A stretch of 45,506 nucleotides of DNA from Verrucomicrobiota bacterium (GCA_029974925.1 JARKQH010000325.1:1-45506); one strand, 5' to 3'; numbered from the stretch's first letter, positions 29,898 through 39,349 are shown. The notes: generated by a model not told the origin, from the letters alone. Program-made: numbers and translations.

Positions 29898-31085
29898 ATG
29901 GCTGAGAAACTCGACCAGATTTTTGTCCAAGCGAAGCACGAACTGGTGCGCTGGCTGCTGTGCCACGTGCCCGGCGCGTGGGCCGAGGTCCTTTCCGCTC
30001 TCCTCTCCATTGCGACTCTGCTGGTTGCCTTCGCCGCCCTGTTCGCATTGACCACCCTCCTGGAACGCAAAGGCCTGGGCCGGATCCAGAATCGCTACGG
30101 TCCCAACCGGGTTGGGCCGTTCGGTCTGCTGCAACCGGTTGCCGACGGCATCAAGGCGCTTACCAAGGAGGATGTCGTTCCTCGCGCCGCCGACCAGGTG
30201 GTGCATTTTATCGCGCCGCTGGTGTTGGTGGTGCCGGTCTTTCTGGCCCTGGCGGTTCTCCCGGTCGGCCGCAACATGGTGGTGGTGGACCTGGACGCCG
30301 GCTTGCTGTTCTTCTTCGCCGTGGGTGCGGCCACCGAGTTGTCCGTGTTCATGGCCGGCTGGTCGAGCCGAAACAAATATTCTCTGCTCGGTGCGATGCG
30401 CGCCATTGCTCAAATGATCAGCTATGAGGTGCCCTTGATTCTCTCGGCGGTGACCGTGGTCATGATGGCGGGGTCGCTCTCCACCGTTCGCATTGTAGAG
30501 GTTCAGGCCGGCTTTTCCGGCTGGCTGCCGCACTGGCATGTGCTGACCCCTTGGGGCCTTGCGGGGTTCCTTCTGTTCCTGATTGCCGCCGCCGCCGAGG
30601 CCAATCGTTGCCCGTTCGACCTGCCGGAAGGGGAGTCGGAAATCATTGCCGGCTATTACATCGAATACTCCGGCTTCAAATTCGCCCTCTTTTTCCTGGG
30701 CGAATACATCGGCCTGTTTGCCGTCAGCGGCCTGGCAATCACCCTTTTCCTGGGCGGTTGGACCGCCCCGCTGCCGTTTGTGCAGTGGGTGCCCTCGTAT
30801 GTCTGGTTCTTCCTCAAGCTGCTTTCGCTGATTGCTTTCTTCATTTGGGTTCGCGGCACCCTGCCGCGCTTGCGCATGGACCAGTTGATGAGTTTTGCCT
30901 GGAAATTCATGCTGCCCCTCTCGCTGATCAACCTGTTGGCGGCCGGCTTGTGGCGTTTTTTGCCGGAGGGTCTCACCCGGTGGGCGTTCTGTTCCCTTTT
31001 GTTGGCCGCCGCTTATATCGGCCTTGGCCGCAGCCTTGTCCAGCGGCGGAATCTGGGCAGGCGAACGTACCGATTTGCCGAATGA
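29898..31085 (+). CDS. nuoH: NADH-quinone oxidoreductase subunit H
   Basis: ERKGLGRIQNRYGPNRVGPFGLLQPVADGIKALTKED, EANRCPFDLPEGESEIIAGYYIEYSGFKFALFFLGEY. Confidence 0.96.
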   Translation: MAEKLDQIFVQAKHELVRWLLCHVPGAWAEVLSALLSIATLLVAFAALFALTTLLERKGLGRIQNRYGPNRVGPFGLLQPVADGIKALTKEDVVPRAADQVVHFIAPLVLVVPVFLALAVLPVGRNMVVVDLDAGLLFFFAVGAATELSVFMAGWSSRNKYSLLGAMRAIAQMISYEVPLILSAVTVVMMAGSLSTVRIVEVQAGFSGWLPHWHVLTPWGLAGFLLFLIAAAAEANRCPFDLPEGESEIIAGYYIEYSGFKFALFFLGEYIGLFAVSGLAITLFLGGWTAPLPFVQWVPSYVWFFLKLLSLIAFFIWVRGTLPRLRMDQLMSFAWKFMLPLSLINLLAAGLWRFLPEGLTRWAFCSLLLAAAYIGLGRSLVQRRNLGRRTYRFAE

Positions 31086-31109
31086 GCCCTTTCGCCATCT
31101 GTCTAATTC

Positions 31110-31655
31110 ATGACCGCTGATTTTCTCATCCTCAGCCTTCTGACCCTTGTTGGCGCGGTGGCCGCTGTCTCCCTCCGCAACCTCGTTCACTGTGCCCTGG
31201 CGCTCGCTGCGGCCCTGGCAGGCCTGGCCGGACTCTACCTCCACCTTCAGGCCCAATTTGTCGGTTTTGCCCAGCTTTTGGTTTATGTCGGGGCGGTGGC
31301 GATCCTCATCGTGTTCGCGATTCTGCTAACCCGAGGCAGCGACTCCGAACCGGATGGTCCTCCGGCCACTCGGGGCTGGGTTCCGGGCGCGGGGCTGGCT
31401 GCGGCCGCTGCCGGCCTGGTTGTGGCGGCGATCCTGAGCAGTCGCGCTCTCGCGCCCTCCTTGCAGTCCTCCCCCGAGGCGCCCGTCCGCGCCATCGGTG
31501 AACAGCTCATGACGCGGTATGTTTTGGCCCTCGAGTTGATCGGCATCTTGCTGACGGCGGCCTTGATCGGCGCAGTGATTATTGCCATGACCCTTCCAAG
31601 TCGGCGGAGCGCCGAACACAAACCTCAATCTCGAACCTCGATCCCGGACCTGTGA
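31110..31655 (+). CDS. nuoJ: NADH-quinone oxidoreductase subunit J
   Basis: FVGFAQLLVYVGAVAILIVFAILLT motif; position in operon. Confidence 0.92.
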   Translation: MTADFLILSLLTLVGAVAAVSLRNLVHCALALAAALAGLAGLYLHLQAQFVGFAQLLVYVGAVAILIVFAILLTRGSDSEPDGPPATRGWVPGAGLAAAAAGLVVAAILSSRALAPSLQSSPEAPVRAIGEQLMTRYVLALELIGILLTAALIGAVIIAMTLPSRRSAEHKPQSRTSIPDL

Positions 31656-31713
31656 GCCTCGATTCTCGAACTCAAACGGTTGAGCCGGTGAGGACACTGC
31701 GGAGGGCGGAAGG

Positions 31714-32025
31714 GTGACACCGCTGCACGCCACGCTCTTGGTTTCCGCTTTGTTGTTTGGCGTGGGATTGGCGGGCGCCTTGGCCCGCCGCAACGCCATT
31801 GGGGTGCTGATCGGCATCGAGTTGATGTTCAACGCCGCCAACTTGAACTTCATTGCCTTCTGGCGTTACGGCCCCCATCCCGAAGCACTGACTGGCATCC
31901 TGTTCGTCCTTTTCTCCATCGCGATTGCCGCGGCCGAAGCCGCCGTCGGGCTCGCGCTGATCATCGCCCTCTACCGCCACTGCCGGACGGTCCACCTCGA
32001 CAAAGTGAACTCGTTGAAAGGATGA
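31714..32025 (+). CDS. nuoK: NADH-quinone oxidoreductase subunit K
   Basis: RRNAIGVLIGIELMFNAANLNFIAF...AIAAAEAAVGLALIIALYR. Confidence 0.93.
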   Translation: MTPLHATLLVSALLFGVGLAGALARRNAIGVLIGIELMFNAANLNFIAFWRYGPHPEALTGILFVLFSIAIAAAEAAVGLALIIALYRHCRTVHLDKVNSLKG

Positions 32026-32032
32026 TTGCGAC

Positions 32033-34294
32033 GTGAACGCTCAGGACGCCATCGTCAAACTGCTCTGGCTCGCGCCGGTTTTGCCCCTGGCGACAGGCGG
32101 GGTTTGCGCGCTCCTGAAGCGCCGCCACCGCGCGGCTGCGGCCAGCCTGGCGATCGGGTCTGTCAGTGCATCCCTGTTGCTGGCGGTCTGGGCATTGGCC
32201 GCGACCGTGCGGGAGCCCGACCCCGTCCGGCACGTCGTTAACTTCAACTGGTTCCAGGCCGGCAATGCCTGGATTGGTCTCGGCTGGGTGCTCGATCCCC
32301 TTTCCGCCGTCATGCTGGTTATGGTGGCACTGGTGTCGTTGCTCATTTTCGTCTTTAGCGTCGGGTACATGGCCCACGACGAGAATTTCACCCGCTTTTT
32401 CTGTTTCCTCTCCCTGTTCGCGGGCGCCATGCTTGGCTTGGTCATCGCCAACAGCCTGTTGCTGCTGTTTGGGTGCTGGGAACTGGTCGGCCTGACTTCC
32501 TATCTGCTCATTGGTTTCTGGTATCACAAACCCAGCGCGGCGGCCGCGGCGAAAAAAGCTTTCATCACGACTCGAATCGGGGATCTCGCCTTCTTGTTGG
32601 GAATGATCTGGCTCTATGCGGAAACAGGCACGTTGCTGTTCTACGATCAGGGCAGGGGATGCCTGGAGCAATCCGCGTTGAACCTCCTGGCGCTCCGGAC
32701 CGCCGGCCTCGGCGTCGCGGTGGCAACAGCCGTGGGCTTGCTGCTGTTCCTCGGCGCCATGGGAAAATCCGGCCAGGTGCCCCTTCATGTCTGGCTGCCG
32801 GACGCCATGGAAGGTCCGACGCCAGTCAGCGCCCTGATTCATGCCGCCACGATGGTCGCCGCGGGCGTATTCTTGATGGCGCGCGTTCATCCGCTGGTCG
32901 CGATGACCGACGCGGACATCAAACCTACCGGGCTTTACGCGCAGAGCATTCCGGGCGACGCGGCTGCTTGCAGGCCAGGCGGGGTGCAGAAGATTCCGAT
33001 CACACCGCCCGGGCAGGCTGGCCACGACCTGAATCTCCCCGTGGACCCCAATGCTCCTGGTCGGACAACCGTTTCCACCGCCCTGAAAGTGGTCACGTGG
33101 GTGGGAGTTTTGACCGCCCTGTTTGCTGCGAGCGTTGCCGTCGCTCAGACGGACATCAAACGCATCCTGGCCTACTCGACGGTTTCACAGCTCGGTTTCA
33201 TGATGCTCGGCTTGGGAACCGGCGGCGTTGCCGTGGGCATGTTCCACCTGATTACCCACGCGTTTTTCAAGGCGTTGCTGTTTCTGGGAGCGGGCTCCGT
33301 GATTCATGGCTGTCATGAGGAGCAGGACATTCGGCGCATGGGCGGCTTGGGAAAACTCATGCCCGTCACGTTCAGTACCTACGCCATCGGCATGATGGCA
33401 TTGAGTGGTGTCCCCATTCTGTTTTCGGGCTTCTGGAGCAAGGATGAAATTCTGCACGCGGCACACGGCTGGCCCGTGTCCCGCCTCCCTTTTCTAATCG
33501 CGGTGCTGGCGGCGCTCCTTACCGCCTTTTACATGACCCGGCAAATCTGTTACGTGTTTCTTGGAGTCTGGCGCGGTTCTCCGGGCAACGCCGGGGATCC
33601 CCGGAAAGTCACCGCCCCATCTCATGCGGGCCGGGACACTTCCTCCTCAGGCGGGTTGCCTCATGAGAGCCCCGCCGTCATGACCGTCCCGCTCCTCGTT
33701 CTGGCGGTTGGCAGCGTTGTGCTCGGGTTCTTCGGCACGCCGGCCTGGCCCTGGTTTCAGGGCTTTCTGCTGGGCCGTCGCGAATCCCTGGAACTCGGCC
33801 GTTTGCTGGCGGGGGGCACGCTTGGCCTGATGGCCCTTTCCGCGCTGGTGGCGGGCGTGGGAATTCTCGTTGGATACTGGCTTTACGGCCGCCGTCCACC
33901 AGGCGCGGCCGATGAATCCGACCCCCTCGAGCATTTCCATCCGGCCGTTTTTTCCGTTCTGCGCCGCAAGTACTGCTTCGACGAACTGTACGACGTGGCG
34001 CTGGTCCGGCCGACGGCCGCCTTCGCGCGTGCCTGCCATTGGGCGGACCAGGTGCTTTGGGGCGGAGCGGTTCGAGCGGTTTCCAGGGTGACCACCGCGC
34101 TTTCGTGGGCGAGCCGCCTGGTGGACGAATACTTCGTGAACGCCGGTTTTGACCGGGTTTGCGACGGACTGAGCCGGGGCGGCGGTCACTGTTCGCGATT
34201 CCAGAACGGCCAGCCGCAGCGCTATCTCCGAGCCATCGCCGTGGGTTTGCTCGTCCTGGCCTTGCTGCTCCTGTGGGGATGTCGGACCGTATGA
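32033..34294 (+). CDS. nuoL: NADH-quinone oxidoreductase subunit L (long form, 753 aa)
   Basis: GKSGQVPLHVWLPDAMEGPTPVSALIHAATMVAAGVFLMARVHPL; QTDIKRILAYSTVSQLGFMMLGLG; ITHAFFKALLFLGAGSVIH. Confidence 0.95.
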   Translation: MNAQDAIVKLLWLAPVLPLATGGVCALLKRRHRAAAASLAIGSVSASLLLAVWALAATVREPDPVRHVVNFNWFQAGNAWIGLGWVLDPLSAVMLVMVALVSLLIFVFSVGYMAHDENFTRFFCFLSLFAGAMLGLVIANSLLLLFGCWELVGLTSYLLIGFWYHKPSAAAAAKKAFITTRIGDLAFLLGMIWLYAETGTLLFYDQGRGCLEQSALNLLALRTAGLGVAVATAVGLLLFLGAMGKSGQVPLHVWLPDAMEGPTPVSALIHAATMVAAGVFLMARVHPLVAMTDADIKPTGLYAQSIPGDAAACRPGGVQKIPITPPGQAGHDLNLPVDPNAPGRTTVSTALKVVTWVGVLTALFAASVAVAQTDIKRILAYSTVSQLGFMMLGLGTGGVAVGMFHLITHAFFKALLFLGAGSVIHGCHEEQDIRRMGGLGKLMPVTFSTYAIGMMALSGVPILFSGFWSKDEILHAAHGWPVSRLPFLIAVLAALLTAFYMTRQICYVFLGVWRGSPGNAGDPRKVTAPSHAGRDTSSSGGLPHESPAVMTVPLLVLAVGSVVLGFFGTPAWPWFQGFLLGRRESLELGRLLAGGTLGLMALSALVAGVGILVGYWLYGRRPPGAADESDPLEHFHPAVFSVLRRKYCFDELYDVALVRPTAAFARACHWADQVLWGGAVRAVSRVTTALSWASRLVDEYFVNAGFDRVCDGLSRGGGHCSRFQNGQPQRYLRAIAVGLLVLALLLLWGCRTV

Positions 34295-35844
34295 GTGATT
34301 TGCCGCTAATCACCATCCTGACGCTCACTCCGCTCTTGGGCGGCTTCCTTGTGATGGGTTTGGGGGCCGGTCGTTGGCCCCTGGCCCGGTGGCTCGCCCT
34401 GGCGTGCAGTTTTGTGGTGCTGGCCTTATGCCTGGTGATTAGTGCCCGCTTCGACCCCGCCGCGGGGGTGATGCAATTTGGGGAGCGGCATCAATGGATT
34501 GCGTCCCTGGCGGTGGATTACCGGGTGGGATTGGATGGCTTGAGTCTCCTGCTCGTTCTTCTGACCGCCCTGGTAACGCCCATGGCGATCCTGGCTTCCT
34601 GGCATATTGAGCGGCAGGCGCAGATTTATCACGGCCTGGTTCTGCTTCTGCAAGCCGGCCTCTTCGGCACTTTCACCGCCCTGAACTTCTTCCATTGGTT
34701 CCTGTTTTGGGAACTCAGCCTTGTCCCGGCGTTTTTCCTCATCCGGCTTTGGGGCAGCCCGGCCCGTAGCGCGGCCGCTACGCAATTCTTTGTTTACACC
34801 ATGGTGGGGAGTGTTGGGCTGTTGCTGGCTTTTCTGGCCATGTTCCTGGCCACACGAACGTTTGATTTTCTTGAATTGGCGAAGCTGGGTCGGGAGGGGG
34901 CGCTGGTGCAGGCATTGGCCGACACGCTTGGCTGGCGCGATTTGACCGTCCGGCGCCTGGCCGTGGTCATTTTTGGCGGAGCGTTCCTGGGGTTCGCCGT
35001 GAAAGTCCCGCTCATCCCGTTTCACACCTGGCTGCCCGCCACCTATGCCGAGGCGCCGACCGGTGTCACAATGCTCCTGACCGGCCTCATGTCCAAAATG
35101 GGTGTGTATGGATTCCTGCGAATTCTGCTGCCGCTTTTTCCTGAAGTGATGCGCTGGTTGACCACACCATTGCTGGTCCTGGCCGTCCTGACCATTGTCG
35201 CTTCGGCCGGAGCCGCCCTGGCTCAACGAGACCTTAAACGCATGCTGGCTTATTCCTCAATCAACCATCTGGGGTATTGCCTGCTGGGCATCTTCGCCGT
35301 CCTCAACAGCCCCGGCTCCGCCAGCGGTTCCCTGACTCACCAATCCGCCGCCCTGAGTGGTGTTCTCCTTCAATTGTTTAACCATGGTCTCACGGCGGCA
35401 ACACTGTTCGCCTTTATTGGCTTTCTTGAAAATCGTGCCGGCGGGCGGCGCGGATTGGACGATTTCGGGGGATTGCGAAAGGTGGCCCCCGTCTTTTGCG
35501 GGCTGATGGGTATCGCGGTGTTCAGTTCCCTCGGGTTGCCGGGCCTCAACGGGTTCATCAGCGAGTTCCTGATTTTCCAGGGAGCGTTTCCGCTGGCCCC
35601 GTGGGCCGCGTCGTTTTCGTTGCTGGGATTGCTCCTCACCGCGGTTTTCTTGCTGCGCCTCTTGCAGCGGGTCTTTTATGGACCCCTCAACGAGAAATGG
35701 GTGGCTCTGGCCGACTTGTCCGTTGGCGAACGGGCGCTGGTCGCCCCACCCCTCATCCTCATGCTCCTGATCGGGGTTTATCCCCAGCCCCTCCTGGCAG
35801 CAGTCAACGCCACGGTCATCCGGATGCTGGAGGGAGGAGGCTGA
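34291..35844 (+). CDS. nuoM: NADH-quinone oxidoreductase subunit M, copy 1
   Basis: FLFWELSLVPAFFLI, GFAVKVPLIPFHTWLPATYAEAPTGVTMLLTGLMSKMGVYG; ATGA overlap with the nuoL stop. Confidence 0.93.
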   Translation: MSDLPLITILTLTPLLGGFLVMGLGAGRWPLARWLALACSFVVLALCLVISARFDPAAGVMQFGERHQWIASLAVDYRVGLDGLSLLLVLLTALVTPMAILASWHIERQAQIYHGLVLLLQAGLFGTFTALNFFHWFLFWELSLVPAFFLIRLWGSPARSAAATQFFVYTMVGSVGLLLAFLAMFLATRTFDFLELAKLGREGALVQALADTLGWRDLTVRRLAVVIFGGAFLGFAVKVPLIPFHTWLPATYAEAPTGVTMLLTGLMSKMGVYGFLRILLPLFPEVMRWLTTPLLVLAVLTIVASAGAALAQRDLKRMLAYSSINHLGYCLLGIFAVLNSPGSASGSLTHQSAALSGVLLQLFNHGLTAATLFAFIGFLENRAGGRRGLDDFGGLRKVAPVFCGLMGIAVFSSLGLPGLNGFISEFLIFQGAFPLAPWAASFSLLGLLLTAVFLLRLLQRVFYGPLNEKWVALADLSVGERALVAPPLILMLLIGVYPQPLLAAVNATVIRMLEGGG

Positions 35845-35845
35845 G

Positions 35846-37402
35846 ATGCTGGCGTGGACCATCTACCTGTCCTTGGGCACGGCGCTCCTGCTGATGCTGC
35901 TGCCGGAACGACGTGAACAATGGGCCCGTTTTCTGGCCTTGGGGGCGGCTTTGGGGGGGCTTGTGCTTTCTGCGTCCGCTTTGTTCCAGAGCGCCCCCGG
36001 TTCCTTCCGGACGGTGACCCGCCTCTCATGGATTCCCACGCTAGGCATTGATTATCACCTCGGCGCGGACGGTATCAGCCTGGTTCTGGTCTTTTTGACC
36101 GGCCTTGCCGCGGTGGCCGGCATCCTTTTCAGTTGGAATATTGGGCACCGCCCCCGTGAGTTCTTCGCGCTTTATCTGGCGCTCATCGGTGGCGTCTATG
36201 GCGTCTTCCTCAGCTTTGACCTGTTTCTCCTCTTTGTGTTTTACGAGATTGCCATTATTCCCAAGTACTTCCTCATCGCAATTTGGGGTTCAACCCGGCG
36301 CGAATATGCCGCGATGAAACTGGCCCTCTATTCCTTCGTCGGCAGTGCAATGGTCCTTGTGGGGCTGGTGGCCGCTTTCGTCTTCGCCGGCGGTCAGACG
36401 ATGAGTCTCGCGGACCTTGCCGCGCACCGTTTCCCGCGCGAGTTCCAAATGTGGGCGTTCCCCCTCGTGTTCGTCGGTTTCGCTGTGTTGGCCGGTCTCT
36501 GGCCGTTCCACACCTGGGCGCCAACCGGCCACGTAGCTGCTCCAACGGCGGCCTCCATGCTTCTGGCCGGTGTCGTCATGAAGCTCGGGGCGTATGGTTG
36601 TCTCCGCGTCGCGATGACGCTCTTCCCGGAAGGCCTCCAGCCTTGGGGATTCGAATGGCTTGGGATCGGTTCCTGGCGTGACGTCTTTGCCTTGCTGGCC
36701 GTGACGGGCATTCTTTACGGAGGGATGGTCGCCCTCGTCCAGAAGGACTTCAAATTCGTCATTGGCTACTCCAGCGTGAGCCACATGGGGTTTGTCCTGC
36801 TGGGTCTCATGACCCTCCAGACCATCGGCCTGACCGGTGCCGTGCTGCAGATGTTTTCGCACGGCATTGTCGCCGGCCTCCTCTTCGCCGTCGTGGGCCG
36901 CATGGTTTACGACCGCGTCCATACGCGCCACCTGGATGACTTGCAGCCAATGAACCTTAGCCGCGGCTTGCCTTTCGCGGCGGTGACCTTCACGCTCGCA
37001 ACTCTCGCTTCCATCGGCCTTCCAGGATTCAGCGGGTTTGTCGCCGAACTCCAGGTTCTGATTGGTGCCTGGCATGCGTATCCCACGCTGGCAGTCTTGA
37101 CAGGCGCGGGCATTTTGGTCGGGGTGGCTTACGGCTTGCGCGCGCTCCAGCGTGCCTTTTTCGCCGAGCGCCGATCGTGCACCGATGGCCAGGCATCGGG
37201 TTCTGCGCGCGGCGCCCCGGCCCAGCCACCGGATTCTCCCGCGCCACTGGAGCCGATTTCGTTTCCCGAACGCGTGGGAAGCATCCTCTTGATCGCCGCG
37301 TCGCTGGCCGTTGGCCTTTATCCTGATCTTTTGCTGAAATACATCCTTCCCAGTTTCAATGCGCCTTGGTTTGACGGGTTGCGCGGAGGAGGGCTGCCAT
37401 GA
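35846..37402 (+). CDS. nuoM: NADH-quinone oxidoreductase subunit M-like, copy 2
   Basis: FVFYEIAIIPKYFLIAIWGSTRREYAAMKLALYSFVGS, WPFHTWAPTGHVAAPTAASMLLAGVVMKLGAYG, KFVIGYSSVSHMGFVLLG. Confidence 0.92.
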   Translation: MLAWTIYLSLGTALLLMLLPERREQWARFLALGAALGGLVLSASALFQSAPGSFRTVTRLSWIPTLGIDYHLGADGISLVLVFLTGLAAVAGILFSWNIGHRPREFFALYLALIGGVYGVFLSFDLFLLFVFYEIAIIPKYFLIAIWGSTRREYAAMKLALYSFVGSAMVLVGLVAAFVFAGGQTMSLADLAAHRFPREFQMWAFPLVFVGFAVLAGLWPFHTWAPTGHVAAPTAASMLLAGVVMKLGAYGCLRVAMTLFPEGLQPWGFEWLGIGSWRDVFALLAVTGILYGGMVALVQKDFKFVIGYSSVSHMGFVLLGLMTLQTIGLTGAVLQMFSHGIVAGLLFAVVGRMVYDRVHTRHLDDLQPMNLSRGLPFAAVTFTLATLASIGLPGFSGFVAELQVLIGAWHAYPTLAVLTGAGILVGVAYGLRALQRAFFAERRSCTDGQASGSARGAPAQPPDSPAPLEPISFPERVGSILLIAASLAVGLYPDLLLKYILPSFNAPWFDGLRGGGLP

Positions 37403-38868
37403 TTCCCGTGAACTACCTCGATCTGCTGCGCCTGGCTGCTCCCGAGACCGTGGTTCTCGCCGGGGCCTTGGTGGTGTTGGGAGTTGACCTGTTGGCCCTC
37501 CGAGAGGTCGAAACCGGCCTGCGGCGGTTGCTCCTCCTGATTCTGGGCGCTGTGACGTGTGGGGCGGCCATCGCCTGGATGGCGGCGTTCCCAAACCTTG
37601 GAAATTTCATGCAGGGCATGCTGGTGGTTACGCCGCTCACCCAATGGGTCAAAGGCGGCGTCCTGGCGCTGGCCATTCTGACTTTGCTTCTTTCCGGCGG
37701 CGCGAGTTTCACGAATCACTGGGGGGAGTACGTGGCGCTGCTGCTGCTGTCCGCCGTTGGTCTCATGTTCCTGGTCAGTTCGGAAAGTCTGCTCGTGATC
37801 TTCATCGCTCTGGAACTGGCCAGCCTCTCGCTGTACATCCTTGCCGCGTTTCACCATGACGCGCCCGAGTCGGCGGAAGCGGCCCTGAAGTACTTCCTTT
37901 TTGGCAGCGTCTCCGCCGGCTTCATGTTGTTTGGCTTGAGCCTGCTTTATGGCCTGTCCGGCTCGATTGACCTGCGGGAAATCGCCGCAGCGCTTGGCGG
38001 GCCATTCCTGGACCCGTTGCTCGCGGTGGCGATGGTCACGGTAGCGGTGGGATTGGGCTTCAAAATCGCGGCGGCGCCGTTCCACCTTTGGGCGCCGGAC
38101 GTTTACCAGGCTGCGCCGCCGCCCAGCGCCGCCTTTATCGCCTCGGCTTCCAAATTGGCCAGCTTCTTTGTTCTCGCCAAAGTGCTGAGTGTGGGCATGG
38201 GAGGGCTGGAGGGCAGGGCCGTGTTTGGCGATTACTTGCCGGGCTGGGTGCCTTTGCTCGCTGCACTGGCCGCCGCGTCCCTGCTGTGGGGTAATCTGGC
38301 CGCCATCGTCCAGACCAACGTGCGGCGCTTGATCGCCTATTCGGCCATCGCCCATGCGGGCTATATGCTGCTGGGCATCATGGGGGGCAAGGCCGGCCTG
38401 CCAGCGCTGGTCTATTATGCAATGACCTACGGCTTTACCACCTTGGGCGCATTCGGTGTCGCCAGCCTGGTTCGGGACCGTGTGGGCGGCGACAATCTCA
38501 GCGACTTCGCCGGCTTGAGCCGGCGCGAGCCGTGGATGGCCTTCTGCATGTTGGTGTTTATGTTGTCCCTGGCGGGCATTCCCCCCCTGGCGGGCTTCTT
38601 CGGAAAATTCTACCTGTTCGCCGCCGCGCTAAAAACTTCATCTCTCGATTTGCTCTGGCTGGTGATTCTGGCCATCGGCATGAGCGCCGTCTCGCTCTAT
38701 TACTATCTTCAGGTCCTCAAACAAATCTACGTCGTCCCACCCCCTTCCGGCCTGGCTGCTGCCCCCATCCCGTCGTTGCCCAAGACCGTTATTATCCTTG
38801 CCGCTCTGACTGTCATCGTTCTGGGCTGCGCCCCGAACCTCTTGTTGCGCGTGCTGGCAGCGCCGTGA
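37399..38868 (+). CDS. nuoN: NADH-quinone oxidoreductase subunit N
   Basis: GFKIAAAPFHLWAPDVYQAAPPPSAAFIASASKLASF; IAYSAIAHAGYMLLG; start overlaps the nuoM2 stop. Confidence 0.95.
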   Translation: MIPVNYLDLLRLAAPETVVLAGALVVLGVDLLALREVETGLRRLLLLILGAVTCGAAIAWMAAFPNLGNFMQGMLVVTPLTQWVKGGVLALAILTLLLSGGASFTNHWGEYVALLLLSAVGLMFLVSSESLLVIFIALELASLSLYILAAFHHDAPESAEAALKYFLFGSVSAGFMLFGLSLLYGLSGSIDLREIAAALGGPFLDPLLAVAMVTVAVGLGFKIAAAPFHLWAPDVYQAAPPPSAAFIASASKLASFFVLAKVLSVGMGGLEGRAVFGDYLPGWVPLLAALAAASLLWGNLAAIVQTNVRRLIAYSAIAHAGYMLLGIMGGKAGLPALVYYAMTYGFTTLGAFGVASLVRDRVGGDNLSDFAGLSRREPWMAFCMLVFMLSLAGIPPLAGFFGKFYLFAAALKTSSLDLLWLVILAIGMSAVSLYYYLQVLKQIYVVPPPSGLAAAPIPSLPKTVIILAALTVIVLGCAPNLLLRVLAAP

Positions 38869-38967
38869 ACTGATCCGATTGCCCTCCCTCTTTTAACTGC
38901 CTGAGCCGGCAATAGCGGTCATGACTCAACCGCCGGCCGCCGCTGTAGCGGGCCCGCCGCCGGGTTG

Positions 38968-39016
38968 GCATGAGTTATGCCTTTTCGAAAGGCGTTCCAG
39001 ACAAATTAACTCATGC
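38968..39016 (+). promoter_or_regulatory. Nested inverted repeat abutting the start codon of the 39018 ORF
   Basis: Perfect 10-bp arms GCATGAGTTA (38968-38977)/TAACTCATGC (39007-39016) enclose a second hairpin GCCTTT-TCG-AAAGGC (38979-38993). The right arm ends 1 nt before ATG 39018. Confidence 0.5.
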
Positions 39017-39017
39017 T

Positions 39018-39290
39018 ATGAAGACATTCTTGCGACACATGGCCACCGGCCATTACTTCCGTTCCCCCCAAAGGTGGACGCTCGACCGTGACGAAGCCCA
39101 TGATTTCCGCCGGGTTTCCGAGGCGCTGAAAACCGCCCACAAACTGCATATTCGCGACCTCGAGCTGGAGCTGACTTTTGATGAATCCGAAGCACCACCA
39201 GCCACTCCGTTTCAGAAGTTTCTTTTTGGAAGAAATCACTCGCGCAATCACCGTGCGGCGGTTGGGACCCGTCTCGCGCATGCCCAGTAG
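39018..39290 (+). CDS. Small hypothetical protein (90 aa)
   Basis: MKTFLRHMATGHYFRSPQRWTLDRDEAHDFRRVSEALKTAHKLHIRDLELELTFDESE; no recognised family. Confidence 0.55.
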   Translation: MKTFLRHMATGHYFRSPQRWTLDRDEAHDFRRVSEALKTAHKLHIRDLELELTFDESEAPPATPFQKFLFGRNHSRNHRAAVGTRLAHAQ

Positions 39291-39349
39291 CGTAAACATT
39301 TGAGACACTCGGGCGCAGGCCCTGGTCGCGGGCTTGGCCTGGATCGGGC

